From: Chrysochromulina parva
Taxonomy: Eukaryota; Haptophyta; Prymnesiales; Chrysochromulinaceae
Direction of reading: 5' to 3'
Assembly: GCA_002887195.1 (NCBI GenBank)
Contig: PJAB01000262.1
Span: 1-31,608, forward strand
DNA: 31,608 bases
Part shown: one piece after another, positions 1 to 9,239 of the stretch
Layout of the letters: each line of letters begins with the position of its first letter
How positions within the stretch are numbered: the first letter of the stretch is position 1
Notes under the pieces: model-generated
What the model was told of the DNA's origin: nothing
What the model saw: the letters and a program-made list of their open reading frames with translations, nothing else
Database searches by the model: none
Made by a program: the position numbers and the translations under genes

Positions 1-66
1 ATCGTCGGCGCGGCTGCCGACGCGGAGCCGCCCGAAGAGCATGCGAGCTATACACGGCTGAACAAC

Positions 67-2667
67 ATGCTCGCTGGCCGATTTGCCGCAGGCATGGTAC
101 GTACCGTCATCGCACGAGGCAAGAAGCTTGGCCCGTACTTTGCTGCCATGAAGGCGTCGGCATCAACGTCTCTTGTCATCGATCTCTCAAATCTGATCAA
201 ATGCACCGATAAGGAGCTGCAACTGCTCATGGCGGCACTGCCCAATTCGCTCGAGTCGCTCAACTTGCAACTCAAGGGCACCAAGGCGACAGAGGAGGGC
301 GTCGCAGCTCTCTTCAAGCACGTGTGCAACCTCCCGCGGATGCGACGCCTCGAATCGGATGCTCTCACTTCGACGCACATGCCGCTCGTGACGAAGATGG
401 CCTTGATTGAGGAGTTCCCCGCCAGGGGCCGTTTGTTTCCTAGTGAAATGGCGCTCATCAATGCGGCAGCAAAGTGTGCAGCTACTCTCAAGTCTCTCGA
501 CGTATCTCTCGACTCTCATTTCAGAGACTGCGCTCCTGATAAGAGGCTCGAGATGGGAGTACAGATTGGCAAGCTCGCTGCTAATAGCTCGCTAACAGAG
601 GTACCGCTGAACTCCACGAGTGTGACCTGTTCTGAGCTGACAGTTTGCACTCTCCGCGTACAGGTGAACCTCGACGGCCATGCGCTGCCCATCAAGAAGC
701 TCAAGGGCACCGAGCCAGTCGAGTCGCTCGACCTCTCAAACAAGCTCCTCGGTGTTGCCTCCGCCATCGTGATCGCCTCGCTGATTGGCGTCAACGGCGC
801 GCTGACGAGCGTCGACCTTTCCGGAAATCATCTCACTCACTATGGCATGGACATGATGGGCATCAAGGAGCTCGCCGCCGCTCTTGGCGGCAACAGCAGG
901 CTGGCGGAGCTCAATATTGCGCGCAACTCAATAAAGGACGAGGGCATCACGGTTTTCTGTAACGCAGTGCAGGGCAATAAGGAAAGCAAGCTCGCAAAGC
1001 TCAACGTTGCGGGCAACAATATTAGCCCAGTTGGAGCGACAGCTGTGGCGGCTATGGTAGCTGTCACAGGCGGGCTGACGGCCCTGGATTTGTCCTTCAA
1101 CAACCTCCACGATGAGGGCGTAAGCGCAGTCTGCAAGGCCATCCAGAGTAACAAGGAGACCAAGCTTGCGTTGCTCAACTTCGAGAACAATGACATCGGT
1201 CCAGTTGGAGGAAACGCTGTGGCAGCTATGGTAGCCGCCACAGGCGCATTGACGTCCGTCGAGCTCAGGGGCAACCTGCTCGGGGACGAGGGATGGGGCG
1301 CCATCTTTGCCGCCATTTGCAGCAACAAGGACAGCAATATCATGTCTTTGGACGCGGGCTCCCAGGACATCGGCCCTGATGGTGTCAAGCTGATCGCCGA
1401 GGCGCTCCGCACGAGCGTCACAGGCGGGCTGACGAGCATCAACATGTCCGGAAATGGTTTCACCGATTTCGGCGGGGACATGACGGGCATCAAGGAGCTC
1501 GCCGCAGCTCTTGGCGTCAACGGCAGGCTGACGAAGCTGTCCCTCGCCAGCAACAACTTGATGGAGGAGGGCACCAAAGCCATCTGCGGGGCACTGGAAC
1601 AGAACAAGACGCTCAAGGAGCTTGACATCAGCGGCGGCGAACACGAAGGCAACATCGGAGGGTCAGCAGGTGCCAAGCATGTGGCCAAGATGCTTGGCGT
1701 CAACGGCGCGCTGACGAGCATCAACCTCTCCGACAACCAGCTCTGCGGCGTCTGGATTGAACACAACAGCCTACATGGCACCTACACCGCAGAGGGCATC
1801 ACTGCAATCGCCCACGCCATGCGCGTCAATGGCGCGCTGACGAAGCTGTCGCTCGCCCAAAACAAGTTGGAGGAGGAGGGCACCAAAGCCATCTGCGAGG
1901 CACTAGAACAGAACACGACGCTCAAGGAGCTTGACATCAGCGGCGACCCTATTCGTGGCAGCAACATCAGAGGGTCAGCAGGTGCCAAGCATGTGGCCAA
2001 GATGCTTGGCGTCAACGGCGGGCTGACGAAGCTCTCCCTCGCCAGCAACAACTTGATGGAGGAGGGCACCAAAGCCCTCTTCAAGGCACTGGAACAGAAC
2101 ACGACGCTCAAGGAGCTTGACATCAGCGGCGACGAGCACGAAGGCAACATCGGAGGGTCAGCAGGTGCCAAGCATGTGGCCAAGATGCTTGGCGTCAACG
2201 GCGCGCTGATGAAGCTGTCGCTCGCCCAAAACAAGTTGGAGGAGGCGGGCACCAAAGCCATCTGCGAGGCACTAGAACAGAACACGACGCTCAAGGAGCT
2301 CGATATCAGCGGAGGAGATATTCGTGGCAGCAACACTGGTGGTTCAGCAGGAGCCAAGCACGTGGCCAAGATGGTACGCGTCAATGGCGGGCTGACGGCC
2401 CTGGATTTGTCCTTCAACGACCTCGAGGATGAGGGCGTACGTGCAGTCTGCGAGGCCATCCAGAGCAACAAGGAGACAAAGCTCTCGTCGCTCAACATGC
2501 GCCGAAACAGCATCGGTCCAGTGGGAGCAAAGTCTGTGGCGGCCATGGTGGCCGTCACAGGCACATTAATCGAGTGCAACCTCTCGAACAATGATATGGG
2601 CGAGGAAGGGAAGGCCTCGATTTGTTTCGCAGTGCAAGGAAAGGCTGGGTTTCATCTGCATTTGTGA
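67..2667 (+). CDS. Leucine-rich-repeat (ribonuclease-inhibitor-like) protein
   Basis: This is an 866-residue protein made almost wholly of RNI/NLRC3-type leucine-rich repeats. The repeats carry the pattern LTSVDLSGNxL / LxxLNIARNSI / EGxxAICxAL and run from about residue 70 to the end. I see no signal peptide, membrane segment or catalytic domain, so a protein-interaction scaffold in the cytoplasm or nucleus is the most that can be inferred. The frame is open back to base 1 without a stop, and the upstream codons look coding (acidic, then SYTRLNN). The true start may therefore lie outside the window; the ATG at 67 is only the first one visible. The second half contains long super-repeats of 61-62 residues that are nearly identical at DNA level. 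Gene family assignment is firm; the partner is unknown. Confidence 0.88.
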   Translation: MLAGRFAAGMVRTVIARGKKLGPYFAAMKASASTSLVIDLSNLIKCTDKELQLLMAALPNSLESLNLQLKGTKATEEGVAALFKHVCNLPRMRRLESDALTSTHMPLVTKMALIEEFPARGRLFPSEMALINAAAKCAATLKSLDVSLDSHFRDCAPDKRLEMGVQIGKLAANSSLTEVPLNSTSVTCSELTVCTLRVQVNLDGHALPIKKLKGTEPVESLDLSNKLLGVASAIVIASLIGVNGALTSVDLSGNHLTHYGMDMMGIKELAAALGGNSRLAELNIARNSIKDEGITVFCNAVQGNKESKLAKLNVAGNNISPVGATAVAAMVAVTGGLTALDLSFNNLHDEGVSAVCKAIQSNKETKLALLNFENNDIGPVGGNAVAAMVAATGALTSVELRGNLLGDEGWGAIFAAICSNKDSNIMSLDAGSQDIGPDGVKLIAEALRTSVTGGLTSINMSGNGFTDFGGDMTGIKELAAALGVNGRLTKLSLASNNLMEEGTKAICGALEQNKTLKELDISGGEHEGNIGGSAGAKHVAKMLGVNGALTSINLSDNQLCGVWIEHNSLHGTYTAEGITAIAHAMRVNGALTKLSLAQNKLEEEGTKAICEALEQNTTLKELDISGDPIRGSNIRGSAGAKHVAKMLGVNGGLTKLSLASNNLMEEGTKALFKALEQNTTLKELDISGDEHEGNIGGSAGAKHVAKMLGVNGALMKLSLAQNKLEEAGTKAICEALEQNTTLKELDISGGDIRGSNTGGSAGAKHVAKMVRVNGGLTALDLSFNDLEDEGVRAVCEAIQSNKETKLSSLNMRRNSIGPVGAKSVAAMVAVTGTLIECNLSNNDMGEEGKASICFAVQGKAGFHLHL
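1516..2379 (+). repeat. Super-repeat of 183-186 bp inside the LRR gene
   Basis: Units begin at GTCAAYGGC near 1516, 1825, 2011 and 2194. Each carries an LRR followed by a conserved linker (AGAKHVAKM) before the next VNG. Spacing is 183, 186, 183 and 186 bp, with a differing 126-bp block between 1699 and 1824. Synonymous sites are largely identical between copies, which points to recent duplication or gene conversion rather than old LRR expansion. Confidence 0.85.
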
Positions 2668-3078
2668 TCTGCATCTGTGTGTGCGAGTGCTGCGTCTGTT
2701 ATATGGTGCTTGGAGAGAGCACCCTGTGTTTCGTTTCAGATGCATCGCTGGTGCGTGGTGGGCCTGGGCGCCTGGCAGCGTGCAGGGCGTTGGTGGGCTC
2801 CTAGGTCCGGTCTCTGGGGACTTGCCGGGTCATCACAGCCGAGCGGGGCCCTTGTACCGGGGAAAGGGTAACCCATCACTGGATAGCCCGGCCCGGAGCG
2901 GCCGAGCTGCGAGCAGTGCAGCGCGATAGTCCGGTATAGTACAGCGATAGTACGCATGGATAGTACGGTATAGTACGTAAACAGCGATAGTACGGTATAG
3001 TACGTAAAGCTTTACGATCTATGGCTCATGTCTCGATTTTGACGATTCTCTTTCTCGATGCACTAGCTATAATTTACT
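2668..3078. other. Convergent intergenic region
   Basis: This stretch lies between the stop codons of the LRR gene and the dioxygenase gene, which face each other. I see no gene in it. Its only structure is a degenerate direct repeat, annotated separately, at 2923-3008. It presumably holds the two 3' UTRs and terminators, but I cannot point to poly(A) signals. Confidence 0.6.
2923..3008. repeat. GATAGTACGGTATAGTACG direct repeats
   Basis: Three to four imperfect copies of a 20-27 bp unit built from GATAGTACGGTATAGTAC occur back to back. Each contains the self-complementary tetramer GTAC. The repeat sits between two convergent genes, outside coding sequence. No function can be read from it. 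Confidence 0.8.
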
Positions 3079-4518
3079 CTAGCACGACCTAAATGAGACG
3101 ATCGAGAAAGAGACCCCAGAACGGTTCAACGGATCGGATGACGCGTGAGGCGTTGCGTTTTCAAGCCCCAGCACGGTACTTTGGGTCTCATGTCCTTCAA
3201 GGCGGCTAGCCGCGTGCCACTGCACGCCTTGCGAGTAGTACTCGGCGAGCGGCCCGCGGCACTTCCACGGCCAGCGCGAGCGCAAGTTGTCGGCATTGTG
3301 CTCGAGCGCCGCGACGAGCAGTGGCGGTAGGCCCCCGCTCCGCGGCTCGAGCTCAACACGGCGCGGCTCGAGCTCAACACGGCGCGGCTCGAGCTCAACA
3401 CGGCGCGGCTCGAGCTCAACACGGCGCGGCTCGCGCTCAACACGGCACGGCTCGCGCTCAACACGGCGCGGCTCGCGCTCAACACGGCGCGGCTCGAGCG
3501 TGGCGCTGCGCCTCGCGCGCAGAAAAAAGGGGCACGAGAGGCGCGGTGGATCTGCGTGGGTGGTCGAGTGGGCGGAAGAGATGGGCGGCGGCGGCGGCGG
3601 CACCACCCGATGCATCAGCGCTGGCACGCGTCCGGACGACAAGTACGAGAGCGAGTCGCCCGCAAAGACGAGCAGCTCATCCGCGCTCATGCTCGACTCG
3701 GGAGAGAAGGAGCGCCCGTCGAGAGGCGAGCGCACCTCCAGCCCGACTGACGAGCCGCGGGGCGCGAGGGTGAGCAGAGTGTTGTCGCAATGCCAGCCGC
3801 TTGGCTGACCGTGGGTGTACTGCCACACTCGTAACGCCGAATGCGACGCCGAGCGGAGCGCGATGCCCTCGGGCGACTCGCTGGCAGCTCGCGCCTCACC
3901 GCTAGCGTGCACCATGCCAGACCGCGCCTTGCCGGCGGCATAGGCGGGCCTCTCGTCATCGTCGCCTGCACGACGCGAGTCCACAAGGCCGTCGACGTGG
4001 GCTGGGTCAAACCCCAGAGCCAGCATGACCGCGTCCAGCAGCCACAGGCCTGTGCGCCGCTGCACGTCGGCCGCCGCCTCGATGGCGACCCGCAGGCCTG
4101 CGGGCTTGCTGGGCCACTCGAAGCGCGAGTCGTAGTGCAGCTTCGCCTCGAAGCACTCGGAGCCCTCCGCCTCGGCAAGGTAGTCCATGTAGCCATGAGC
4201 TTGGCCGACGTGAGCGCCGGCATAGTGCCGAGTCTTCTCTTCAAACGGCCGCGCGAAGAAGCCGCCGCAGGCTCGAAAGCACGCGGAGATAGTGTCGGCC
4301 AGACGGGCGGAGTCGAGGGGACGCACCAGCACGGCGCCGTCGCGGCAGAGCGCATGGAACAGGGCCTCCTGGTCGGCGGCGTTGAGCGTCACGTCGAAGC
4401 GTGAGAGGCGCAAGAGCCTCCGTGGACCACGAGCCTCGCAGCGGCAGCGGCAGCGGTGTGACGATTGCAGATGTGGCGCCGCGGAGTTGCGGACGGCTGC
4501 GTCACTAGCGGAGTCCAT
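3079..4518 (-). CDS. 2-oxoglutarate/Fe(II)-dependent dioxygenase (isopenicillin-N-synthase-like fold)
   Basis: This 479-residue protein resembles the plant/fungal IPNS-like oxygenases. The N-terminal helix region (residues 38-100) resembles DIOX_N: a short FDV start, then GAVLVRPLD and FFARPFEEK. The double-stranded beta-helix carries the iron ligands H243 and D245 (WHCDNTLLTLAP) and the distal H303 (LMHRVV). R326 and S328 (RLS, followed by CPFF) form the RxS motif that binds 2-oxoglutarate. Substrate cannot be predicted. After the catalytic core come a proline run and eight copies of a 7-residue repeat (EPRRVEL/EPRRVER), then a normal-looking tail. The start ATG has no in-frame rival upstream and sits in a 166-bp gap shared with the divergent NIPSNAP-like gene. 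No targeting peptide is obvious. Confidence 0.85.
   Translation of the reverse strand: MDSASDAAVRNSAAPHLQSSHRCRCRCEARGPRRLLRLSRFDVTLNAADQEALFHALCRDGAVLVRPLDSARLADTISACFRACGGFFARPFEEKTRHYAGAHVGQAHGYMDYLAEAEGSECFEAKLHYDSRFEWPSKPAGLRVAIEAAADVQRRTGLWLLDAVMLALGFDPAHVDGLVDSRRAGDDDERPAYAAGKARSGMVHASGEARAASESPEGIALRSASHSALRVWQYTHGQPSGWHCDNTLLTLAPRGSSVGLEVRSPLDGRSFSPESSMSADELLVFAGDSLSYLSSGRVPALMHRVVPPPPPPISSAHSTTHADPPRLSCPFFLRARRSATLEPRRVEREPRRVEREPCRVEREPRRVELEPRRVELEPRRVELEPRRVELEPRSGGLPPLLVAALEHNADNLRSRWPWKCRGPLAEYYSQGVQWHAASRLEGHETQSTVLGLENATPHASSDPLNRSGVSFSIVSFRSC
3346..3500 (-). repeat. 21-bp coding minisatellite in the dioxygenase gene
   Basis: About seven to eight tandem copies of a 21-bp unit (plus strand GCTCGAGCTCAACACGGCGCG) encode EPRRVEL/EPRRVER. 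Because 21 is divisible by 3 and the unit lacks stop codons on several frames, both strands read open through it. That explains the long antisense open frames here. The 5'-most copies (3429-3494 on plus) carry a GCGCTC variant in place of GAGCTC, so variants are clustered. Confidence 0.9.
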
Positions 4519-4684
4519 CGTGCATCCGTATGTACGCCGGTCCGGTGTCTTGGTGGGTGTCGAATTCTAAACATTGGCTGTGAAGTGACGCCAAAGCGTT
4601 CACGATGGCGCGAAAATTTATATCCATGTACTTCACACAATTCCACCCTCTCGCTGGGGACTTCACGCCAATTTTCACACGAGA
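4519..4684. promoter_or_regulatory. Bidirectional promoter region, dioxygenase/NIPSNAP-like
   Basis: This 166-bp gap separates two divergent start codons and must hold both core promoters. It contains ATTGG (a reversed CCAAT box) at about 4574, an E2F-like decamer at 4607-4616, and an AT-rich AAAATTTATA immediately after it. These assignments are motif matches only. Confidence 0.5.
4607..4616 (-). promoter_or_regulatory. E2F/DP-like site
   Basis: The plus strand reads GGCGCGAAAA, whose complement TTTTCGCGCC is an exact match to the classical E2F/DP consensus. It lies about 70-90 bp from both divergent start codons. One exact decamer in GC-rich DNA is suggestive only. Confidence 0.35.
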
Positions 4685-5542
4685 ATGGCGGAGATCCTTT
4701 TCCGTGTCGCAAGGACATGCAGGCTCCTGACTGCCTCCCGTGCACTCTCCACCGGGCGCAAAAAGGGTTTCTTTGAGCTACGAGCTGACCACGTGCTACC
4801 CGGGAAGATGCACTCGTACCTCGACGAAATCGAGCGCACAGCAGACTCTCGGAAACGGGCCTCGCCCGGCCTCCTTGGGATGTGGAAGACAGAGATTGGT
4901 GGCTCCACCTCGGTGGTCAGCCACCTGTACCACTGGGAGAGCTTTGACGAGCGTGACAAGGCGCAGATGTTAGCGGCCGACGAAGCCGATTTGTACGGCA
5001 CCACTGTCAGCAACACTGAGATGATTTCGAACATGACGTTGCCACTGCCCGCACTGCGAGATGCGCTGTCGGACTCGACCAGCATGATCATGAACGAAGC
5101 GACCGCGTGCTTGGAGGCGGCGGGCTTGCCCGGGGCGCTCGCGTACTTGCCTCCCTCGCACCAGGAGCCTTGGACGTTGGCCAGCCACGAGCCGGCCATG
5201 GGCCGGCAGCCAGTGGCCTTCGAGATGCGCAAGTATCAGCTGCAGCTTGGGTACTCCACAGTGCCCAAATTCCTCGAGCTCTACGGCACGGGGCTGCAAG
5301 ACAAGCTTGCTGCGGACGACTCGGGCGCCTCCGAGCTTTGCACGCTTCTCTACTCCGACTGCGGCTCCCTCAACGTCGTCATCGAGATTTGGCGCCATCG
5401 TACTCTCGAGGCGTCCCTTGCGTCGCGTCAGGCATCGCGCAAGGCGAGCAAGTGGCGCGCTGCCGTTGAAGAGATCGCCGCACTTGCGCACACGTTCGAG
5501 ACGGCGATGATGCGCCCCTTGCCCTCGAGCCCGTGGCGCTGA
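4685..5542 (+). CDS. NIPSNAP-family protein, probably mitochondrial
   Basis: This 285-residue protein has the two-domain layout of NIPSNAP proteins, which are dimeric alpha/beta-barrel (ferredoxin-like) proteins of mitochondria. Domain 1 begins at about residue 27 with FFELRADHVLPGKMHSYLDE and includes the typical SHLYHWESFDERDKAQ. Domain 2 begins near residue 179 with FEMRKYQLQLGYSTVPKFLE and ends with an EIWRH segment. The first 25 residues are rich in R, S, A and L without acids after residue 3 (VARTCRLLTASRALSTGRKK), as expected of a mitochondrial presequence. NIPSNAPs have been linked to mitophagy signalling in animals; no enzyme activity is established. Intronless. The start is the first ATG after the divergent promoter. 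Confidence 0.8.
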   Translation: MAEILFRVARTCRLLTASRALSTGRKKGFFELRADHVLPGKMHSYLDEIERTADSRKRASPGLLGMWKTEIGGSTSVVSHLYHWESFDERDKAQMLAADEADLYGTTVSNTEMISNMTLPLPALRDALSDSTSMIMNEATACLEAAGLPGALAYLPPSHQEPWTLASHEPAMGRQPVAFEMRKYQLQLGYSTVPKFLELYGTGLQDKLAADDSGASELCTLLYSDCGSLNVVIEIWRHRTLEASLASRQASRKASKWRAAVEEIAALAHTFETAMMRPLPSSPWR

Positions 5543-6021
5543 TCGTGGGGGGATCGCTCCGCGCTCGGCCTCGTCTGGGCGGCGTCACTCCGTATCGCTC
5601 CGAGAATCACGGACCCGGGTACACGGTCACGGGGCTCACGGCGCTTCTCGGCGCCCCCAACTCTGCGAACTCAACTGCAAAATAATGGCGTGATCGATCT
5701 GCGTATTTTTATTCTATCCCGAAACAGTGCTCCTACAGACCCGTACACCCGGGTCGCCCGGTGTCTTGTTCGAAAACACTCTGATATCGCGCGTAACAAC
5801 CGGGGACGCGACTTAACTGCGACTAGCGCCACCGACAGAGAGACGGGTCCAGACACGCGTACACGACGGAGATCACGTCTTCTCGTCGCGTCCATGTATC
5901 TCGCCAGCCCCGATCGCCCCTTGCCGAGACCGCAAGAGCGCGGCGCAGCTCCCTCCCCTACGACCGCCGCGCCGCCTGCTACCGAGGTCATGCAGGCAGC
6001 CCTTCGGCGGCCATTGTCCGG
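5543..6021. other. Convergent intergenic region
   Basis: This is 479 bp between the end of the NIPSNAP-like gene and the end of the CENP-I-like gene. I see no conserved reading frame, repeat or RNA gene. Open frames on both strands (plus from 5690, minus from 5671) have no family resemblance. Confidence 0.6.
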
Positions 6022-8948
6022 TCAGGCCGCCTGCTGCATACCCTGCCGCTGCTGCCGGCGCGCGAGCGACGAGATGAATGCATGCAGAAAGTCGTACAGC
6101 CCCACATACCCCTCACGCCGGAGCTCATCGAGGTATTGCGCCTTCAGATTCGGGTTCTCGAGGGCGTGTACGGTGGGGCGCTTCGGTACAGAAGTGGGCG
6201 AGCCGTTGGCGGCGGCACGATCGTCTACATGGGCGGCGACGGCCCCGGAGTTTAAAAAGGTGCGAACGTGCCCCTGCCACGCGGCGCCGTGTGTGATGGA
6301 GAGGGTGCGGCGCAACTCAAAGGTGGTGCGCCCTCCATGGCCCCACGAGACCTGATCGTCGGACGGCGCCTCGCCCTCCTGTGGGAAGAGTACGGTCATC
6401 AGTGGCCATCAGAGGCACTCAGTGGCCATCAGTGGCCATCAGAGGCACTCAGTGGCCATCTGTGGCCATCGGCCGCACTCAGTATCAGTGGTACTCAGAG
6501 GTCTCACAGGCAATTGACGAGACTCACCTGAGGGACGAGTACGGCTTCCAGAGCCGCATGCAGCTGCGTGAGCGTCGTCTTGGGCAGGCGCAGGCAGCTG
6601 AGCTGCTCGTCGACCTGCGCCGCCGTGTTGGGCGCCGCGTCGCTCGGGCACTCGACGAAGGCTCGATTGCGCCACAGGGCATTGCATGCATCGAGCACGA
6701 ACGAGTTGAAGCGCGGGATGTCCTGTGGTGCTCGATTCACGCGCACACGCGCGAGGCCATCAGACGCACTCCGTGGCAATCAGACCCCAGCCAGCAGCAA
6801 TTCACACAGTCATTCACAATCATTCACAGGTCATTCACACCTGTAGACCATTCGCCCCCGCTCGGGCGTTCCGAGGCAGCGGAGAGGAGGCGTAGGTGGC
6901 CTTGAGCCCCTCGATCTCCTTGCGGTAGTCCGCAAGCAAGCCGCAGAGGCGCGAGACGACGAGTGGGCACGAGTGGAGCAAGCAGCGCTGGGCGACGGGG
7001 TAGGAGGGCACGACCATAAAGGGGACGGAGCAGTGTGTGTGCAGCCTGCCCACCTTGGCGAAGAAGCCCATCACGGCGAGGTGAAGGGCGGTCGAGCGAG
7101 GGGCGGCCTGCAGTGCGAGCTGGGCCTGCAGATCCACCCACGCGACCAGCGTGCGTAACGTCTCGAGCTCCGAGCCCGAGCTCCATAGCAAATCTCCCTC
7201 GGAGATTGGGACGCACCGGCCGGGCTGGATGGTGCCCCGCACACGCAACGTCGTGAGCCAATGCTCGAGCAGCTCGCCGAGGACGACGAAGAGCATGCAG
7301 CTGATCTGCTGGTCCTCGCCGCGAGGCGCGATTGCATGCAGCTCTTGGGCGAAGCGTGACGCGCCGTCGAGGGCGGGTTTCACCTGCCCCCACTCGAGCA
7401 ACGGTAGGTGGGCCACGAGCAGCAGCACGGCGCGCCAGCACGAACTATCCACGTGGAGGCACCCCTCCGCCAGCCATCGCTGCGCCGCGCCGCCGGTGGC
7501 ATTCACAGCTCGGGCGAGCCGTGCCGCTTGCACGAGGGCCAACCGTCGATCGGCGTCGGAGGCGCCCACGGACATGCCAGCCTCGAAGGCGGCGTCCGCC
7601 CGGTCCTGGAGCACCTTGGCGGCGGGGCTATGCCAGAGGAGGCGCGCGGAGAGTCGCAGCTCGGGTCGCGCGCACACCTCCATCGGCGACGCCAGCTGCA
7701 GCACCACCGCACATTGCTGCAGCCTGAGGAGGGATGCAATCCGTGGCACTCAGCGGCGATCCGTGGCACTCAGCGGCACTCAGCGGCACTCAGCGGCACT
7801 CAGCGGCACTCAGCGGCACTCAGCGGCACTCAGCGGCACTCGGCGCACCATAGCGCCGCTTCGAGGGAGGATAAGCGCTGTGAAAGGAATCGCTCACACA
7901 CCAGCGGGCCGAAGACGCCCGGGACGGCACTTCCGGCAAGGCCGTTGCCGTTCGCGTTGCCGTCAGCGGCACCGGTGTCGGACGCACGCGCGAGGGCGGC
8001 GGCCGCCTGCTGCTTTTGCGCCGCGAGCGCCGCGTGCGCGTGCGTGCCGCCCGTGCCTCGGAGATGGGCAGCTGCTTCGCGCCGCTCGCGCCACTGACGG
8101 TCAGCAGCGGTCGTAAACGTGTCGTTACGCATGCACGCGATGAGTGCGGTGAGCTCGTCGGCGGCTACGTAATCAACGCACGCGAGCTCGTGGTACGGCG
8201 ACATGCTGAACACACCGGTGAGCCGCGCGTCATTCGGGTCCGTGAGCTTCGGGAGTTGATGGGTCAAGATGGCTCGAAGCACCCAAAGCGGCGGCAGTTG
8301 GGTCCTCTCTCGCTCGCGCAGCACGGCGTACACCATCTTGAGATGGTGGCGCTCGAGCCACGCGCCGCCCGCCCCTCCGCGCCGCGCGGCACAGCAGCTC
8401 CCGATCCGAAAGAGTGCGAACCCCGCGTCCGCCGTCAGCTGCGGGTCGCGCAGGTGGTAGAGCAGGGCCGTTCGGCCGGGATGAAGGGCGTACCAGCAGC
8501 CTAGGGCCTCATGCGCGAGCACGAGCCAGTGCATCGCCTCGGCGCGGAACGCGCCGAGCTGACCGAACGCGCCGAGCAGCACCGCCGTGTGGTCGAAGAA
8601 GTCGAGCGGGCCCGTGACGGGCAGCAGCGCCGAGAGCAGCCGGCGCGCCGCGTCAAGGGGCCCCTCAAAGGTCTGCGCCGAGGAGGCCGGCCACCAGCTG
8701 GACACGTTGGAGAGCGTCGCAAGCGCGACGACGAGGCGTAGCGGCGGTGCGAGCTCCTCGACCGTCACGCCCGTCGCGGAGATCTTGGTGATGAGCTGGC
8801 CGAGCTCGCGCAGGAAGCCGGCGGCGCCACCATCGCCCACGCGCTGACGCTTGAGCTTGGAGCCCTTATTCGAAGGCGAGCTGGCCGTCGGAGCAGCCAA
8901 CTGGCCCAGCTGGCGCAGCAGGCTGGGCGCGGTCACCTCGGCCGGCAT
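6022..8948 (-). CDS. CENPI: CENP-I/Mis6-like inner kinetochore protein (4 exons)
   Basis: Exons are 8948-7849, 7723-6841, 6722-6528 and 6378-6022. They join in frame to an 844-residue protein (animal CENP-I is about 750). The whole is helical-repeat-like. Family resemblance is clearest from exon 2 onward. HLPLLEWGQVKPALDGASRF and the following ELLEHWLTTLR, then LRTLVAWVDLQ, then LCGLLADYRKEIEGLK follow the same order and spacing as animal CENP-I. Exon 3 gives FNSFVLDACNALWRNRAF, and exon 4 ends with a Mis6-like QYLDELRREGYVGLYDFLHA. CENP-I is a CCAN subunit that helps build the centromere-kinetochore link. The start MPAEVTAPSLL was chosen because the open frame further upstream is antisense to the divergent kinase exon. 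Exon 1 is the least certain part. Confidence 0.75.
6379..6527 (-). mobile_element. CENP-I-like intron 3, introner-like family A
   Basis: The 149-bp intron starts GTGAGTCTCGTCAATTGCCT, matching the donors of CDC50 intron 2 and MOT2 intron 1 at 19 of 20 bases. It contains tandem units of the type GTGCCTCTGATGGCCACT (6400-6480). The last 17 bases of exon 3 (CCGTACTCGTCCCTCAG) are repeated with two changes as the last 17 bases of the intron (CCGTACTCTTCCCACAG), so the acceptor AG lies in a duplicated copy of exon sequence. Confidence 0.85.
6723..6840 (-). other. CENP-I-like intron 2
   Basis: The 118-bp GT-AG intron (donor CAG|GTGTGA, acceptor CACCACAG|GAC) lies between phase-0 codons. It opens with four imperfect GTGAATGA units and contains CTGATTGCC and CTGATGGCC, so it shares the 10-bp-type module seen in the other introns. 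No clear flanking duplication is visible. Confidence 0.75.
7724..7848 (-). repeat. CENP-I-like intron 1 with 10-bp minisatellite
   Basis: The 125-bp GT-AG intron (donor TATG|GTGCGC, acceptor CTCCTCAG|GCTG) splits a tryptophan codon in phase 2. About nine tandem copies of the 10-mer CAGCGGCACT (plus strand), read as GCTGAGTGCC on the sense strand, fill 7748-7843. The unit is a variant of the CTGATTGCCT module of other introns. Confidence 0.9.
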
Positions 8949-9239
8949 TGCGGTGCGAGCGCGACCTCCGGTGAGTCGCGACGTGCTTTGCAGCTCATCG
9001 CCGGCGGGTCCACCTGTGTGAACTTGCGGAACACGTTGCAAAGAAGCACAAATACCCTCCAGAGCCTTCTGACCACGGTGAATCGGGTTGGACACGCTTT
9101 GCACCGACCTGGAGGTGGAGAAATGCAGATTTGACGAAATTCTAGGGTGCCGCGTCTCATGGGGTGGAGTGTCCTGGAAAAGGCGAACGCTTTGGCGACG
9201 GCCCGGCCTTTCTCCCTGCTGGAAGGTGAAGCACGGTGA
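8949..9239. promoter_or_regulatory. Head-to-head promoter region, CENP-I-like / AGC kinase
   Basis: This 291-bp gap separates two divergent start codons. An in-frame TGA directly before the kinase ATG (9237-9239) fixes its start unless an upstream exon exists. I see no convincing TATA box. Repeated TTTGCA/TTGCAA words (8984, 9036, 9098) are present but of unknown value. Confidence 0.5.

Noticed and set aside
840..1781. 313-residue minus-strand open frame
   Set aside because: Antisense shadow of the LRR gene; composition follows the repeats on the opposite strand.
3287..3808. Plus-strand open frames across the 21-bp repeat
   Set aside because: Created by a stop-free 21-bp unit; the minus-strand frame carries the catalytic dioxygenase motifs.
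9190..9200. E2F-like TTTGGCGAC in the CENP-I/kinase promoter
   Set aside because: Differs from the consensus TTTGGCGC at a core base; not enough to annotate.
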